Shown one piece after another: positions 1-10,348 of a stretch of DNA of 64,000 bases. Source of the DNA: Lysobacterales bacterium (lineage in GTDB: Bacteria; Pseudomonadota; Gammaproteobacteria; Xanthomonadales; Rhodanobacteraceae). The notes beneath the pieces were generated by a model. That model made no database searches, was not told where the DNA came from, and saw nothing but the letters and a program-made list of their open reading frames with translations. The stretch covers positions 124,001-188,000 of the forward strand of contig JADJHN010000001.1 in NCBI GenBank assembly GCA_016707485.1. The letters are read 5' to 3'. The position numbers and the translations under genes are program-made. Numbering within the stretch: position 1 is the stretch's first letter; every line of letters starts with the position of its first letter.

Positions 1-1764
1 GGCTGATTCTCGGACAACGGGAGTGGGCGATGTCCTGCGGTGCTGGAACTGGCCATGCAACTCACGCGCCTGCTCGGCGCTGTCGCAGATGACCATGCCG
101 CCAATGCTGTCATCACCGAAAGCGACTCGCGACCGGGTGAAGTCATCGAGGATGTAATCCAGCATCGCGCCGACGAAGCGTGGATGCGCATACAGGGCCT
201 TCCTCTCGATGCCGCCCTGCTGGATTTCCACCTCCGCCAGCGCCTGCTGCAACTGCATCCGGTAGCGCGTGGCAATCTCCTCGCGGATCAGGCGCAGGGT
301 GTAGCCGTCGGCGATGGAGGCGTTGTAGTAGTACTTGTGGATGTAGTCGCCAAAAAGCGTCCTGGATTTCAGCTGATCGCCAATCAGCGGCGTGCCGGTC
401 AGGCCGATCTTGATGGCGTTGCGGTCGGACTGTTCCAAATTGGCGAGGAAGCTGCCCTTGGGGTTGTAGCTGCGGTGCACTTCATCGAGAAAGTACACGC
501 GCTGCACGCTGAGGGCATAGTCATTGGCTGTGGCGATGTTCGGATCATCGTCGAACCGCTGAATGTTGACCACGGTGATTTCCGGCGCGCCAGCGTTGTT
601 GTCTACTGCAACGGCCTTTTTCATGTCGCGAGTGAATGCGTCCCGGCTTTCGATCACGTTGACATGCAGGCCGCGGATGCGGAACTCCTCGCAGGCCTGC
701 TTGAGCAGGTCGAGACGGTCCACGATGAAATAGAAGCGCGCCACCTGCAGGCGTCGTTGGAACCAGTCGCCGAGATGGCGCACGTTGTACCAGGCCAGAG
801 CGGTCTTGCCGCTGCCTTGGGTGTGCCAGACGATGCCCTTGCGAACGCCCGCCGCCAACCGCTCTGCGATGGCAAGCGTGGCGAACAGCTGCGGGTAGCG
901 CATGACGTGCTTTTCGATGCCGGCCTCCGTTGTCAGCCAGGCAAAGGCGTATTGCAGCAGGAAGGCAAAGCGTTCGCGGCTGAACATCGAAGTGAGCAGG
1001 CGATGGGTCGGTGAATCCGCCGCCTTGTTGCGCTCGAACTCCGGCGTGCCCTTGATCGCTACCAGGTTGGTATCGACGAGCACGGCATTCTCGACAGCTT
1101 CATCCGCCGGGCCGAGGACGGTGGCCAGCTCGTCCGCACGCTCCTCGCGGAAGTAGTTGAAGTGCGCCTCGCCATAGGTGGATGCGGCATAGAACGCGCC
1201 CTGCACCGGCTCGAACTGGCCATTGTCGTAGTTCATGTTGTTGGAGAACGCCATCAACTGGACCATGTTGAAAAAGTGGCGAAACTTCGGGTTGGCGTGG
1301 CGGCGATCCATGCGCGCACGTTCAGCCAGTACGCCGCCAGCATTCATCGGCTTCTTGACCTCGACAAAGACCAGCGGAAGGCCGTTGACCAGCAGGGTGA
1401 TGTCGGGGCGGAATTCGTCCTCGCCGTGGATGAAGGGGAGTTCGGTAACGACATGCCAGCTATTGTTGGCGAGATTGTCGAAATCGATCAGGCGCACCCC
1501 GCTGCGAGCGGTGATGCGCTGGTGCAGGCCACGGCCCAGGTCCTCGCCGGCAAGCGTCAGTTGCAACTCGTTGAGCAGTGCCGGCACGTCCTCGCGGACT
1601 GTGCCCGGGTTGATGCGAAGGACCGCTTCCTCGAACAGATCCGGGAAGATGTTGTTGCGCGTATCCCAACGCGCCTTCTTCAACGGGAGCCAGGTGTAGC
1701 CCAGCCGCACCAGGTGCAACAGCGCCGGGATCTTGACCCGGGAATCCTCGTTGAACGGGCTCAT
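1..1764 (-). CDS. hsdR: Type I restriction enzyme R subunit HsdR, N-terminal part (runs off left edge)
   Basis: This is the motor/nuclease subunit of a type I restriction-modification complex, which translocates DNA and cleaves it away from the recognition site. It is open for 588 codons from ATG at 1764 to the left edge, so the C-terminus is missing. The start begins MSPFNEDSRV. An in-frame TAA lies 12 nt upstream, so no earlier start exists, but the ribosome site is weak. A PD-(D/E)xK nuclease core is visible (RPDITLLVNG followed by FVEVKK, about residues 125-145). A Walker A reads TQGSGKTA, and a DExH-type box reads LDEVHRS. These are the standard domains of the HsdR family. No hsdM or hsdS is visible on this side, so they would lie beyond the left edge if the system is complete. 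Confidence 0.9.
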   Translation of the reverse strand, partial: MSPFNEDSRVKIPALLHLVRLGYTWLPLKKARWDTRNNIFPDLFEEAVLRINPGTVREDVPALLNELQLTLAGEDLGRGLHQRITARSGVRLIDFDNLANNSWHVVTELPFIHGEDEFRPDITLLVNGLPLVFVEVKKPMNAGGVLAERARMDRRHANPKFRHFFNMVQLMAFSNNMNYDNGQFEPVQGAFYAASTYGEAHFNYFREERADELATVLGPADEAVENAVLVDTNLVAIKGTPEFERNKAADSPTHRLLTSMFSRERFAFLLQYAFAWLTTEAGIEKHVMRYPQLFATLAIAERLAAGVRKGIVWHTQGSGKTALAWYNVRHLGDWFQRRLQVARFYFIVDRLDLLKQACEEFRIRGLHVNVIESRDAFTRDMKKAVAVDNNAGAPEITVVNIQRFDDDPNIATANDYALSVQRVYFLDEVHRSYNPKGSFLANLEQSDRNAIKIGLTGTPLIGDQLKSRTLFGDYIHKYYYNASIADGYTLRLIREEIATRYRMQLQQALAEVEIQQGGIERKALYAHPRFVGAMLDYILDDFTRSRVAFGDDSIGGMVICDSAEQARELHGQFQHRRTSPTPVVRESA

Positions 1765-2002
1765 ATGGCATTAACCATCATGGCTGGCGCGGTACCTTGC
1801 CCTTCTGCAACTGGCTTGCACAAGAATGCGACCTCCGTCTTGCGCGAACACTCGGCAGTCAATTCGCGCGGTAGGTTCCGGGGCCGCCGGCGCGGCCGAC
1901 GAGTGGCCTGGAATCATCGGACTGTGAAATGTTCATGGCGGAGATGACAGCTCATAGTGGACGATTTGCCATAGTCTGCGTTGGCGACCCCCAAGTCGCA
2001 AG

Positions 2003-2596
2003 CTATCGCTGATCGAGTTCATGGTGGATCAACACGATGCACTGCGAGGCAAACAGCATGGTCGATCCCAGCGTGATCTTCTTAGCGCCGAGGCGTTCGA
2101 GACTGTGGAAGGTGTTTTTCGGCATCGGGATGTGGTCGGTCAGCAGAAAACACGGGTTGTCCGCAAACACCTGTTCGCGCATCGGCGTGCCTTTGCGATC
2201 CATCACGAACAGCTGATGATCAGCGGCCAGTTCCTGCACCAGCCGCTCGAAACTGACGGTGCGCACGCCGACGCCGGATTCCACCGGCCGCGACTCTTCC
2301 TTGCCCATGCCCCTGGAAACATCAAGTGCTTTCGCGATCTTGCCGAGCAAGGCCTGTTCGTGAAATCCACCCATGTCGTGCATCGAATTGGCCTCGAATC
2401 GAATCGTGCGGGAGAAATCCCTGGTGCTCTCCAGCACCAGATAGACCCGCACATCCGCCCGATGCGACTGGGCCACGAAAATCGCATTCATCAGCGTGTG
2501 GGCGAGGATTTCGGCATGCGCGTCCTTGCCCACGGAAGCCAGCAGCGCCTGGCTTTCCGTCGGGGCCGCGCGGGCTCTCAATACAAAGGTGCGCAT
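2003..2596 (-). CDS. TrmY-like SPOUT methyltransferase (UPF0217/DUF358)
   Basis: The protein of 197 residues starts MRTFVLRARAAPTES, the typical opening of the DUF358/TrmY family, and matches the family length of about 200. An upstream in-frame ATG at 2728 would add 44 residues with no family similarity, so 2596 is preferred. In archaea TrmY methylates N1 of pseudouridine 54 in tRNA. Bacterial members exist, but I know of no established substrate for them. Features seen include a conserved N-terminal strand, a GGFHEQALLGKIAKAL segment, and a C-terminal LTDHIPMP ... LGSTMLFASQC segment that should form the SPOUT knot and SAM site. It lies between hsdR and the DUF488 gene on the same strand, with more than 200 nt on each side, so it is probably a single gene. 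Confidence 0.8.
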   Translation of the reverse strand: MRTFVLRARAAPTESQALLASVGKDAHAEILAHTLMNAIFVAQSHRADVRVYLVLESTRDFSRTIRFEANSMHDMGGFHEQALLGKIAKALDVSRGMGKEESRPVESGVGVRTVSFERLVQELAADHQLFVMDRKGTPMREQVFADNPCFLLTDHIPMPKNTFHSLERLGAKKITLGSTMLFASQCIVLIHHELDQR

Positions 2597-2811
2597 AAGT
2601 GTGTTCGTCGCCTGCTCGTCGCCACGCGGCACATGGCGCGCCGCCCGGCTATTGTCCACCAGATTCAGGTAGCGCCACGCGCTCGTCAGCACGGCCCCGC
2701 ACGGGCCTGCGTGGTGCAGCATGCGCAAATGATTGCAACTACGGCATGGCCATCACTTGTAAACGATCGGCGCGACACAAGCCTGCTGTCCGTTTCCGCA
2801 ATGCCATCAGG

Positions 2812-3201
2812 TCAAGCTTTCGGCAGCTCCAGCAAGGCCTCCCGAATCACGACCGCCTGGTTCGCGACCTCGCTTCTGGCTCCATAGACCAGGGTCATGT
2901 GCTGGCCTCCAGTGGCGTCAAGCAGCTGCTTCAGCCGCGCAATCTGTTCCGCTTCGTCGAGCCAGGCGCGGTAGCGCTGGCGGAACTCCGGCCAGCGTTC
3001 GGGCTTGTGGCCAAACCATTTGATCAGCCCGGCATCGGGGGCGAGATCCTTGGCCCATTCGTCGAGCTGGAGAGATTGCTTGCTGCGACCGCGTGGCCAG
3101 AAGTGGTCAACAAGGACGCGGTAGCCGTCATTTGCGCCGGGCTCTTCGTAGGCGCGTTGCAGACAGATCTCGGGCGACTTGGATTTCGATTGCTTGCTCA
3201 T
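2812..3201 (-). CDS. DUF488 family protein (YeaO-like)
   Basis: The product is a 129-residue cytoplasmic protein of the DUF488 family. The conserved signature is YRVLVDHFWPRG around residues 27-38, followed by WAKDLAPDAGLIKWFGH, both characteristic of YeaO-like proteins. The biochemical role of the family is not established. The start ATG at 3201 overlaps the stop of the upstream uracil-DNA glycosylase gene by 4 nt (ATGA), so translation is very likely coupled. This suggests co-expression with base-excision repair, though a functional link is inference only. Confidence 0.85.
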   Translation of the reverse strand: MSKQSKSKSPEICLQRAYEEPGANDGYRVLVDHFWPRGRSKQSLQLDEWAKDLAPDAGLIKWFGHKPERWPEFRQRYRAWLDEAEQIARLKQLLDATGGQHMTLVYGARSEVANQAVVIREALLELPKA

Positions 3202-3872
3202 GGCGATTCCTTGTTTCTCTTGGCCAGGGCCTTGCGTACCTTATGGCGGAGATTCGGCAGCAGTTCCGCCTCGAACCACGGGTTACGCAGAAACCAGGCG
3301 ATATTTCGCGGCGAAGGATGTGGCAGCGGAATCATCGCGGGTGCGAACTGTGCGTGGGCGGCGACGGTTGCGCCGACCCCACCGGCTGCGTTCTTGCCGA
3401 GAAAGTGGCGTTGCGCGTACTGACCAATCAACAGGGTCAAGGCAATGTCGGGCAGGCTTGCGAGCAACCGATCGAGCCAGAGATCGGCGCATTCGCGGCG
3501 CGGCGGCAGGTCGCCGCTGGCACCCTTGCCCGGATAGCAGAAACCCATCGGGATGATCGCGACCCGTTGCGGATCATGGAAAGCCGGTTTGTCGATGCCG
3601 ATCCAGCCACGCAAACGCTCGCCGCTGGCATCGTCCCAGGGAATGCCGCTGGTGTGGACGCGTGCACCGGGAGCCTGGCCGACAATCAACAAGCGCGCAT
3701 TCACGCCGACCTGGACGATGGGACGCGGACCATGCGGCAGATGCCCGGCGCAGGCGGTGCAAGCACGCACGGCCTCGAGCAGGGAGTCGAGGTCTTCACC
3801 GGTCGCCATCTCGCCAGCCGCCGGTGCTTCCGGCTGTCGTGTGTGCCTGCTGGATTGCCCGGGCTTGCGCAT
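3198..3872 (-). CDS. Uracil-DNA glycosylase superfamily protein
   Basis: This 224-residue protein is a uracil-DNA glycosylase-fold enzyme, expected to remove uracil or a related lesion base from DNA in base-excision repair. The first active-site motif reads VGQAPGARV (about residues 64-72) and the second, near the C-terminus, reads LPHPSPRN. A C-x2-C pair (C38, C41) lies ahead of motif 1, and further cysteines follow (MGFCYPG, RRECADLW). Four such cysteines bind an Fe-S cluster in family 4/5 enzymes, so an Fe-S cluster is possible here. ATG at 3872 is preceded by GAGGG close to the start. A later ATG at 3809 (MATGEDLDSL) would still keep the whole domain and cannot be excluded. The stop overlaps the DUF488 start by 4 nt. 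Confidence 0.8.
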   Translation of the reverse strand: MRKPGQSSRHTRQPEAPAAGEMATGEDLDSLLEAVRACTACAGHLPHGPRPIVQVGVNARLLIVGQAPGARVHTSGIPWDDASGERLRGWIGIDKPAFHDPQRVAIIPMGFCYPGKGASGDLPPRRECADLWLDRLLASLPDIALTLLIGQYAQRHFLGKNAAGGVGATVAAHAQFAPAMIPLPHPSPRNIAWFLRNPWFEAELLPNLRHKVRKALAKRNKESP

Positions 3873-4272
3873 GACCCTCTATATGGAAGGAATCCAGGGG
3901 GGGGTCGGGGGGCCCGTGGCGCTGCAGGAGGCCCAGCATCCTGCCGGGTGCTCGCGCCTGGCCGGAAATGGCGCCGTTTCGCTCGATCTCCTCCATCGAC
4001 AGCCGCGGTTCCGCGACCTTCCGCCCTGACAACGGGGCACCTCCATCGGGTAGCGCGGTTTTAGTCCGGACGCAGATGCCTTATCCTGTGCGGCTGCATG
4101 GTTGTGGATCATCGGGATTCAGGCTCGCATCGAGGTGATGCCGGCACTGATCCATGCGCCGTTCGCCTCAGCGCACGCTGGCGTAATCGCCGGATCCTTG
4201 TGCACGCACCGACAAACCCCATCTTCCGCGCGACCAAAACGCGCGCGATCCGTCACCCAAACTGGAGATTCC
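3873..4272. other. 400-nt interval between divergent genes; possible short leader ORF and G/C homopolymer
   Basis: This gap separates the minus-strand glycosylase from the plus-strand aldehyde dehydrogenase and should hold both promoters. A run of eight G, then TC, then six G lies at 3897-3912 on the plus strand. On the minus strand this is a C8 tract about 25 nt before the glycosylase start. A minus-strand frame from TTG at 4032 to 3796 has a GGAGGTG ribosome site 5 nt upstream and strongly GC-biased third codon positions. Its product (SGRKVAEPRLSMEEIERNG...) resembles nothing I recognise and overlaps the glycosylase start. I do not call it a gene. Confidence 0.3.
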
Positions 4273-5805
<1,533 letters not shown>

Positions 5806-5939
5806 TTGCGCAGCAGCGTCATTTGCGGGATTGGGCCGGTCGCCATGGTGGCCGGTTCCTGCTGCCATGATCCGCATCCCACGCGGCCCAGCCCTACCCG
5901 GCTTCATGCTGCGGTTAGACTGTGCGCCCGGAGCAAGCC

Positions 5940-6221
5940 ATGAACCCACCCATGCGAACCAGCGGCACTGCAATTGCCAGCCTGATTTTCGGCATCGTCG
6001 CCTGGTTTGGCCTGCCCATCATTGGCGCGCTGGTCGCCGTCATCTGCGGGCATATCGCGCGTGGTGAAATCCGGCGCATGCCGCCCGGCACCATCGAAGG
6101 CGACGGCATGGCCATTGCCGGCTTGATCCTGGGTTACCTGCAACTGGTCCTCGGCCTGCTCCTGGTGCTGTTGTTCATCGGCATTCTCGTGTTGGGTTTT
6201 GGCGTGGCGGGCTGGCGTTGA
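5940..6221 (+). CDS. Small DUF4190-type two-helix membrane protein
   Basis: This is a 93-residue inner-membrane protein with two long hydrophobic stretches (about residues 10-40 and 57-90) separated by a short polar GHIARGEIRRMPPGTIEGDG segment. That pattern, with GHIARGEI followed by GDGMAIAGLILGY, is the DUF4190 signature. Its function is unknown. ATG at 5940 follows GGAG by 6 nt. A GTG at 5922 in the same frame is less likely. It ends 3 nt before pyrD and may be co-transcribed with it. Confidence 0.75.
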   Translation: MNPPMRTSGTAIASLIFGIVAWFGLPIIGALVAVICGHIARGEIRRMPPGTIEGDGMAIAGLILGYLQLVLGLLLVLLFIGILVLGFGVAGWR

Positions 6222-6224
6222 TCG

Positions 6225-7259
6225 ATGTACAAGCTTGCCCGCTCCGTATTGTTCTGCGTTGATGCCGAGCGCGCCCACGATCTTTCGCTGAGGGCAATCG
6301 AAACGGCGTACCGGACCGGATTCAATCCCTTGCTGGCAACGCGACCAGCGCCACTGCCGACCGCGGCGTTCGGCATCGAATTCCCGAATCCGGTCGGGCT
6401 TGCCGCGGGGCTGGACAAGAATGCGGCACACATCGATGCGCTGGCTTCGCTGGGCTTCGGTTTCATCGAGGTCGGCACCACGACCCCGCGCGCGCAGCCC
6501 GGCAATCCGAAGCCGCGCATGTTCCGCTTGCCCGAGCACGAGGCGGTAATCAATCGGCTGGGTTTCAACAACGAAGGTGTCGACGCGCTGGTCACCAATG
6601 CCGAACGCGCGCGTTTCAACGGCGTGCTCGGCATCAACATCGGCAAGAACAAGGACACGCCGAACGAGCGTGCGATCGCCGACTACCTCTTCTGCCTCGA
6701 ACGCGTCTACGCACGGGCAAGTTATGTCACGGTGAATATTTCCTCGCCGAACACGCAAGGTCTGCGGGATTTGCAGGAGGAGGAAACCCTGCGCCGTTTC
6801 ATAGGCGGGATCTGCGAAGCCGGCGAACGCCATGCCGCCCGACACGGCGCGCGCAAGCCCATCCTGCTCAAGATCGCACCCGACCTCGGCGAAATCGAAC
6901 TGGATTCAATCGCCGACGTGCTGCTGGCCAGTGCCATCGATGGATTGATCTGCACGAACACGACCATCGAGCGTGCCGCCGTCGCCGGGCATCGCCATGC
7001 AGACGAAGCGGGCGGCCTGTCCGGAAAACCGCTGTTCGAACGATCCACCGCCGTCTTGCGCGGAATGGCCGAGCGCCTCGACGGCAAGCTGCCGCTGATC
7101 GGCGTTGGTGGCATCTTCAGCGGTGCCGATGCGGTCGCCAAGATCGAGGCGGGCGCAAATCTCGTGCAATTCTATACCGGCATGGTCTATCGCGGCCCGG
7201 CCTTGATCGGCGAGGCGGTGGCAGCCATCCGCGCCCTGCCCGGCCGCGCCGGCACATGA
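6225..7259 (+). CDS. pyrD: Dihydroorotate dehydrogenase (quinone), class 2
   Basis: The gene encodes the membrane-associated FMN enzyme that oxidises dihydroorotate to orotate with quinone as acceptor, the fourth step of pyrimidine synthesis. The 344-residue length and the N-terminal amphipathic helix (MYKLARSVLFCVDAERAHDL) are class 2 features. The FMN site begins at VGLAAGLDKNA (about 57-67). The catalytic serine is S174 in NISSPNTQGL. A C-terminal phosphate-binding GVGGIFSGADA is also present. Its stop overlaps the murB start by 4 nt (ATGA), so the two are translationally coupled. Confidence 0.97.
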   Translation: MYKLARSVLFCVDAERAHDLSLRAIETAYRTGFNPLLATRPAPLPTAAFGIEFPNPVGLAAGLDKNAAHIDALASLGFGFIEVGTTTPRAQPGNPKPRMFRLPEHEAVINRLGFNNEGVDALVTNAERARFNGVLGINIGKNKDTPNERAIADYLFCLERVYARASYVTVNISSPNTQGLRDLQEEETLRRFIGGICEAGERHAARHGARKPILLKIAPDLGEIELDSIADVLLASAIDGLICTNTTIERAAVAGHRHADEAGGLSGKPLFERSTAVLRGMAERLDGKLPLIGVGGIFSGADAVAKIEAGANLVQFYTGMVYRGPALIGEAVAAIRALPGRAGT

Positions 7260-8320
7260 ACGAAAAGCGCTATCACGTCGACGCGGCAATTGCCGAGGGG
7301 GTGGGCTACACCATCGTCGAGAATGCCTCGCTGGAAGGCCGCAACACCTTTCGCGTGCCGGCGCGCGCGAACCTTCTGATCGATGTGCGTCGCCCGCAAG
7401 CCCTGGGCGAACTGTTCGATTATCCAATGGTGAAGAACGGGCCGTTGCTGGTCCTGGGCGAAGGCAGCAATGTCTTGCTCACGCGCGATTGGCCGGGAGT
7501 GGTGTTGTCGATGGTTGCGCTCGGCATCAAGGAATGCGGCGAGGAAGACGGCCGCACCCGGATCCGGGTCGAAGCCGGGGAAAAGTGGAATGATTTCGTG
7601 CACTGGACGCTGGCCCATGACTACAGCGGTCTGGAGAACCTCGTGCTGATTCCGGGCACGGTCGGTGCCGCGCCCATCCAGAACATTGGCGCCTACGGTG
7701 TCGAAGTAGCCGGCTTCATTGCCGAAGTGGAAGCCTGGGATCGCCATGCTCGGCAACTGGTGCGATTGGGCAATGCGCAATGCCGGTTTGGATATCGGGA
7801 CTCCCTGTTCAAGCGCGATCGCGATCGCTACATCGTGACAGCGGTTGATTTCCTCCTGCCGCGCCAACGCGAGTTGCACCTCGATTACGCCGGCGTGCGC
7901 GAGGAATTGCGCGACCTCGGCATCGACAAGCCGAATGCGCGCAGCGTGGCCGAAGCCATCGCCCGCCTTCGCACGCGCAAATTGCCGAACCCGAGCCTGG
8001 TCGGCAACGCCGGCAGCTTCTTCCAGAACCCGGTGGTCGACGCCCAACGCGCGCAGTTCCTGCACGATCAGCATCCGGCCATGCCGACCTGGAAGCTGCC
8101 CGACTCGAGCGTGAAGCTCTCTGCTGCATGGCTGATAGAAGCCAGTGGATTCAAGGGGTTACGGCGAGGTCTTGCAGCAGTTTCTGACCAGCACGCCCTG
8201 GTCCTTGTCAATCTTGGCGGAGCCCGCGGCAACGAGATCCGGGAGCTTGCCGAAGACATCCGGCAGACCGTGCTTGATCGCTTCGGCGTGCAACTCGAAG
8301 CCGAACCACGCATCATCTGA
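7256..8320 (+). CDS. murB: UDP-N-acetylenolpyruvoylglucosamine reductase
   Basis: MurB reduces UDP-GlcNAc-enolpyruvate to UDP-MurNAc with FAD and NADPH, the second committed step of peptidoglycan synthesis in the cytoplasm. The 354-residue protein has the FAD-binding segment LVLGEGSNVLL (about 63-73), IPGTVGAAPIQNIGAYG (about 139-155), and the catalytic serine S254 in GNAGSFFQNP. The arrangement matches the longer E. coli-type MurB. It starts inside the pyrD stop codon. About 175 nt of non-coding sequence follow before the DUF1800 gene. Confidence 0.97.
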   Translation: MNEKRYHVDAAIAEGVGYTIVENASLEGRNTFRVPARANLLIDVRRPQALGELFDYPMVKNGPLLVLGEGSNVLLTRDWPGVVLSMVALGIKECGEEDGRTRIRVEAGEKWNDFVHWTLAHDYSGLENLVLIPGTVGAAPIQNIGAYGVEVAGFIAEVEAWDRHARQLVRLGNAQCRFGYRDSLFKRDRDRYIVTAVDFLLPRQRELHLDYAGVREELRDLGIDKPNARSVAEAIARLRTRKLPNPSLVGNAGSFFQNPVVDAQRAQFLHDQHPAMPTWKLPDSSVKLSAAWLIEASGFKGLRRGLAAVSDQHALVLVNLGGARGNEIRELAEDIRQTVLDRFGVQLEAEPRII

Positions 8321-8495
8321 GCCGAATCCGACGGGCCGCCGGGGTGTTCGGCTTGCGTGGCCAACCAACGCGATTCCCGTCACATTGTCGGATCGCGAAA
8401 CATGGTCGACTGCCAGGCATTCCGCATGGACGAGTTCCTGCTGCCAGGCGGAACCCTCTGCATACTGCAATAAACGACATCCTGGAGTTCAAGCC

Positions 8496-10337
8496 ATGCC
8501 CGCTGTCCCCGCCAGCACAGCATTCCTTGCCTCGCGCCGACGCTTGTTCGGTGCCTTGTTCAGCAGCGCCGGCGTCGAGCATGGCGGACTCGCCATGCGT
8601 CGTCCCGGACGCGATGGATTGCGCACCAAGGATTTGCCGCAAAGTCCCGATGCCTTGAGCTTTCCGCCGGCAGCGGTGCGCTGGCTGACGCGCGGCACAT
8701 TCGGCTATTCGATCCAGGATCACGTCGAATTCAATGCGCTGGGTGCCAGCGACGACGCACGCTGGACCGCCTGGCTGACCCGCCAGCTTAATCCTGCAGC
8801 CATAAATGACGGTGCCTGCGATGCCCGCATCGCCAGTGCCGGCTTCGTCACCTTGAACAAGACCCCGAATCAGCTGTGGAACGACCATCATTCGGTGACC
8901 AACAACTATTCGCTGCGCATGAAGCCGATCGCCGAGACCGAGTGCATGACGGTGATCCGGCAGATCTACAGCCAGCGCCAGTTGTTCGAGGTCATGGTTG
9001 ACTTCTGGCACGATCACTTCAGCGTTTTCGGCTGGGATTACGACGGCGGCCCCATGTTCCCGGCCTTCGACCGGCTGGCGATCCGGCCGCATGTGTTCGG
9101 CAACTTCCGCACGATGCTGCAGGAAGTCGGCATGTCGGCCTCGATGATGTACATGCTCGATCTCTACTCGAGCGATGCCTCGCATCCCAACGAGAATTAC
9201 GCCCGCGAACTGTTCGAACTGCACACCATGGGCGCCGAGAACTACGGCGGCATCGTGCAGAACCCGGACAGCTTCGCCAACATGACCCTGCTCGGCCACT
9301 ACACCGCAGCGGACGGCGAGGAGGAGCGGCTCAAGTATGTCGATGACGATGTCTACGAGGCGGCGCGCGCGCTGACCGGCTGGACGATTTCCGGGGCCAA
9401 CTGGCCTTATACGCCGATCGCTGGCGTTCCGCTGGGCCAGTTCGCCTACGATTCAAGCACGCACGACCAGGGAGTCAAACGCATCCTCGCCCGCTATTTC
9501 CCGGCCTCGCAAGGACAGGCCGACGGCGTGACCCTGTTCGACATGCTGGCCCGGCATCCGCGTACCGCGCGGCACGTGGCTGCCAAGATCTGCCGACGCT
9601 TTGTCGGCGGCAACCCCTCGACCGCCTTGATCGACAGCGCCGCCAGTGTCTTCAACCAGGCCTGGCAGGCCAGCGACCAGATCGCCCAGGTGCTGCAGGT
9701 GATCCTGCAATCGAGCGAGTTCAAGAACGGTTGGGGCAACGCCATGAAGCGACCGGCGCTGAGCGCCGTCAGTGCCCTGCGCGCAACCGGTGCCGATTTC
9801 ACGCCGAAGCCCGACTACACGACCACCTACACGCCCACCGAGGAGTTCATGGGCCGCCTGCAGGCCGCCGGGCACAAGCTGTTCTATTGGCCGGCACCGA
9901 ACGGCTATCCGGATGATCCCATCGCCTGGTCGAGCACGGGAACATTGGGCATGACGCTGAAAATGCTGCCACGCCTGCTGGAAATGCATCAGACCGAAAG
10001 CTACAACAACGCCTACGCCTTCCTCATCGATGTGCAGTCGCAGACGCTGGGCGCATTTGCGACAAGCCAGCGGACCGCGGCCAACATCATCGGCTACTGG
10101 TGCGATCGCATCCTCGGCTACCGCCCCGAGCCGGTGCATACCGTGGCTGTCGATTTCCTGCGCCAGAACGTGGCGGCGACGGTTGCCCTCGACCTCACCA
10201 CCGATGGCACCGACAACGGCCACCCGTCGAACACCGGCACCTGGAACATCAACAATCTCTCCAGGCACTACACGATTGCCCGCCTGCGCACGGCGATCGG
10301 CCTGATCCTGTGCAGTCCCGAATTCCTGCGGCGCTGA
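8496..10337 (+). CDS. DUF1800 family protein (first copy)
   Basis: The product is a 613-residue DUF1800 protein. The family is widespread, usually exported, and of unknown biochemical function. Family marks include FWHDHFSVF (about residue 168), PNENYARELFELHTMG (about 230) and the ARALTGWTI segment. Start ATG at 8496 follows GGAG. The frame is open upstream to 8145 but overlaps murB and is not similar. The N-terminus contains SRRRLFGAL, which is compatible with a twin-arginine signal but is not a clean one. The DUF1501 gene begins 11 nt after its stop. This DUF1800-DUF1501 order is repeated at 57.7-60.9 kb. Confidence 0.85.
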   Translation: MPAVPASTAFLASRRRLFGALFSSAGVEHGGLAMRRPGRDGLRTKDLPQSPDALSFPPAAVRWLTRGTFGYSIQDHVEFNALGASDDARWTAWLTRQLNPAAINDGACDARIASAGFVTLNKTPNQLWNDHHSVTNNYSLRMKPIAETECMTVIRQIYSQRQLFEVMVDFWHDHFSVFGWDYDGGPMFPAFDRLAIRPHVFGNFRTMLQEVGMSASMMYMLDLYSSDASHPNENYARELFELHTMGAENYGGIVQNPDSFANMTLLGHYTAADGEEERLKYVDDDVYEAARALTGWTISGANWPYTPIAGVPLGQFAYDSSTHDQGVKRILARYFPASQGQADGVTLFDMLARHPRTARHVAAKICRRFVGGNPSTALIDSAASVFNQAWQASDQIAQVLQVILQSSEFKNGWGNAMKRPALSAVSALRATGADFTPKPDYTTTYTPTEEFMGRLQAAGHKLFYWPAPNGYPDDPIAWSSTGTLGMTLKMLPRLLEMHQTESYNNAYAFLIDVQSQTLGAFATSQRTAANIIGYWCDRILGYRPEPVHTVAVDFLRQNVAATVALDLTTDGTDNGHPSNTGTWNINNLSRHYTIARLRTAIGLILCSPEFLRR

Positions 10338-10348
10338 GGAGCACTGCC

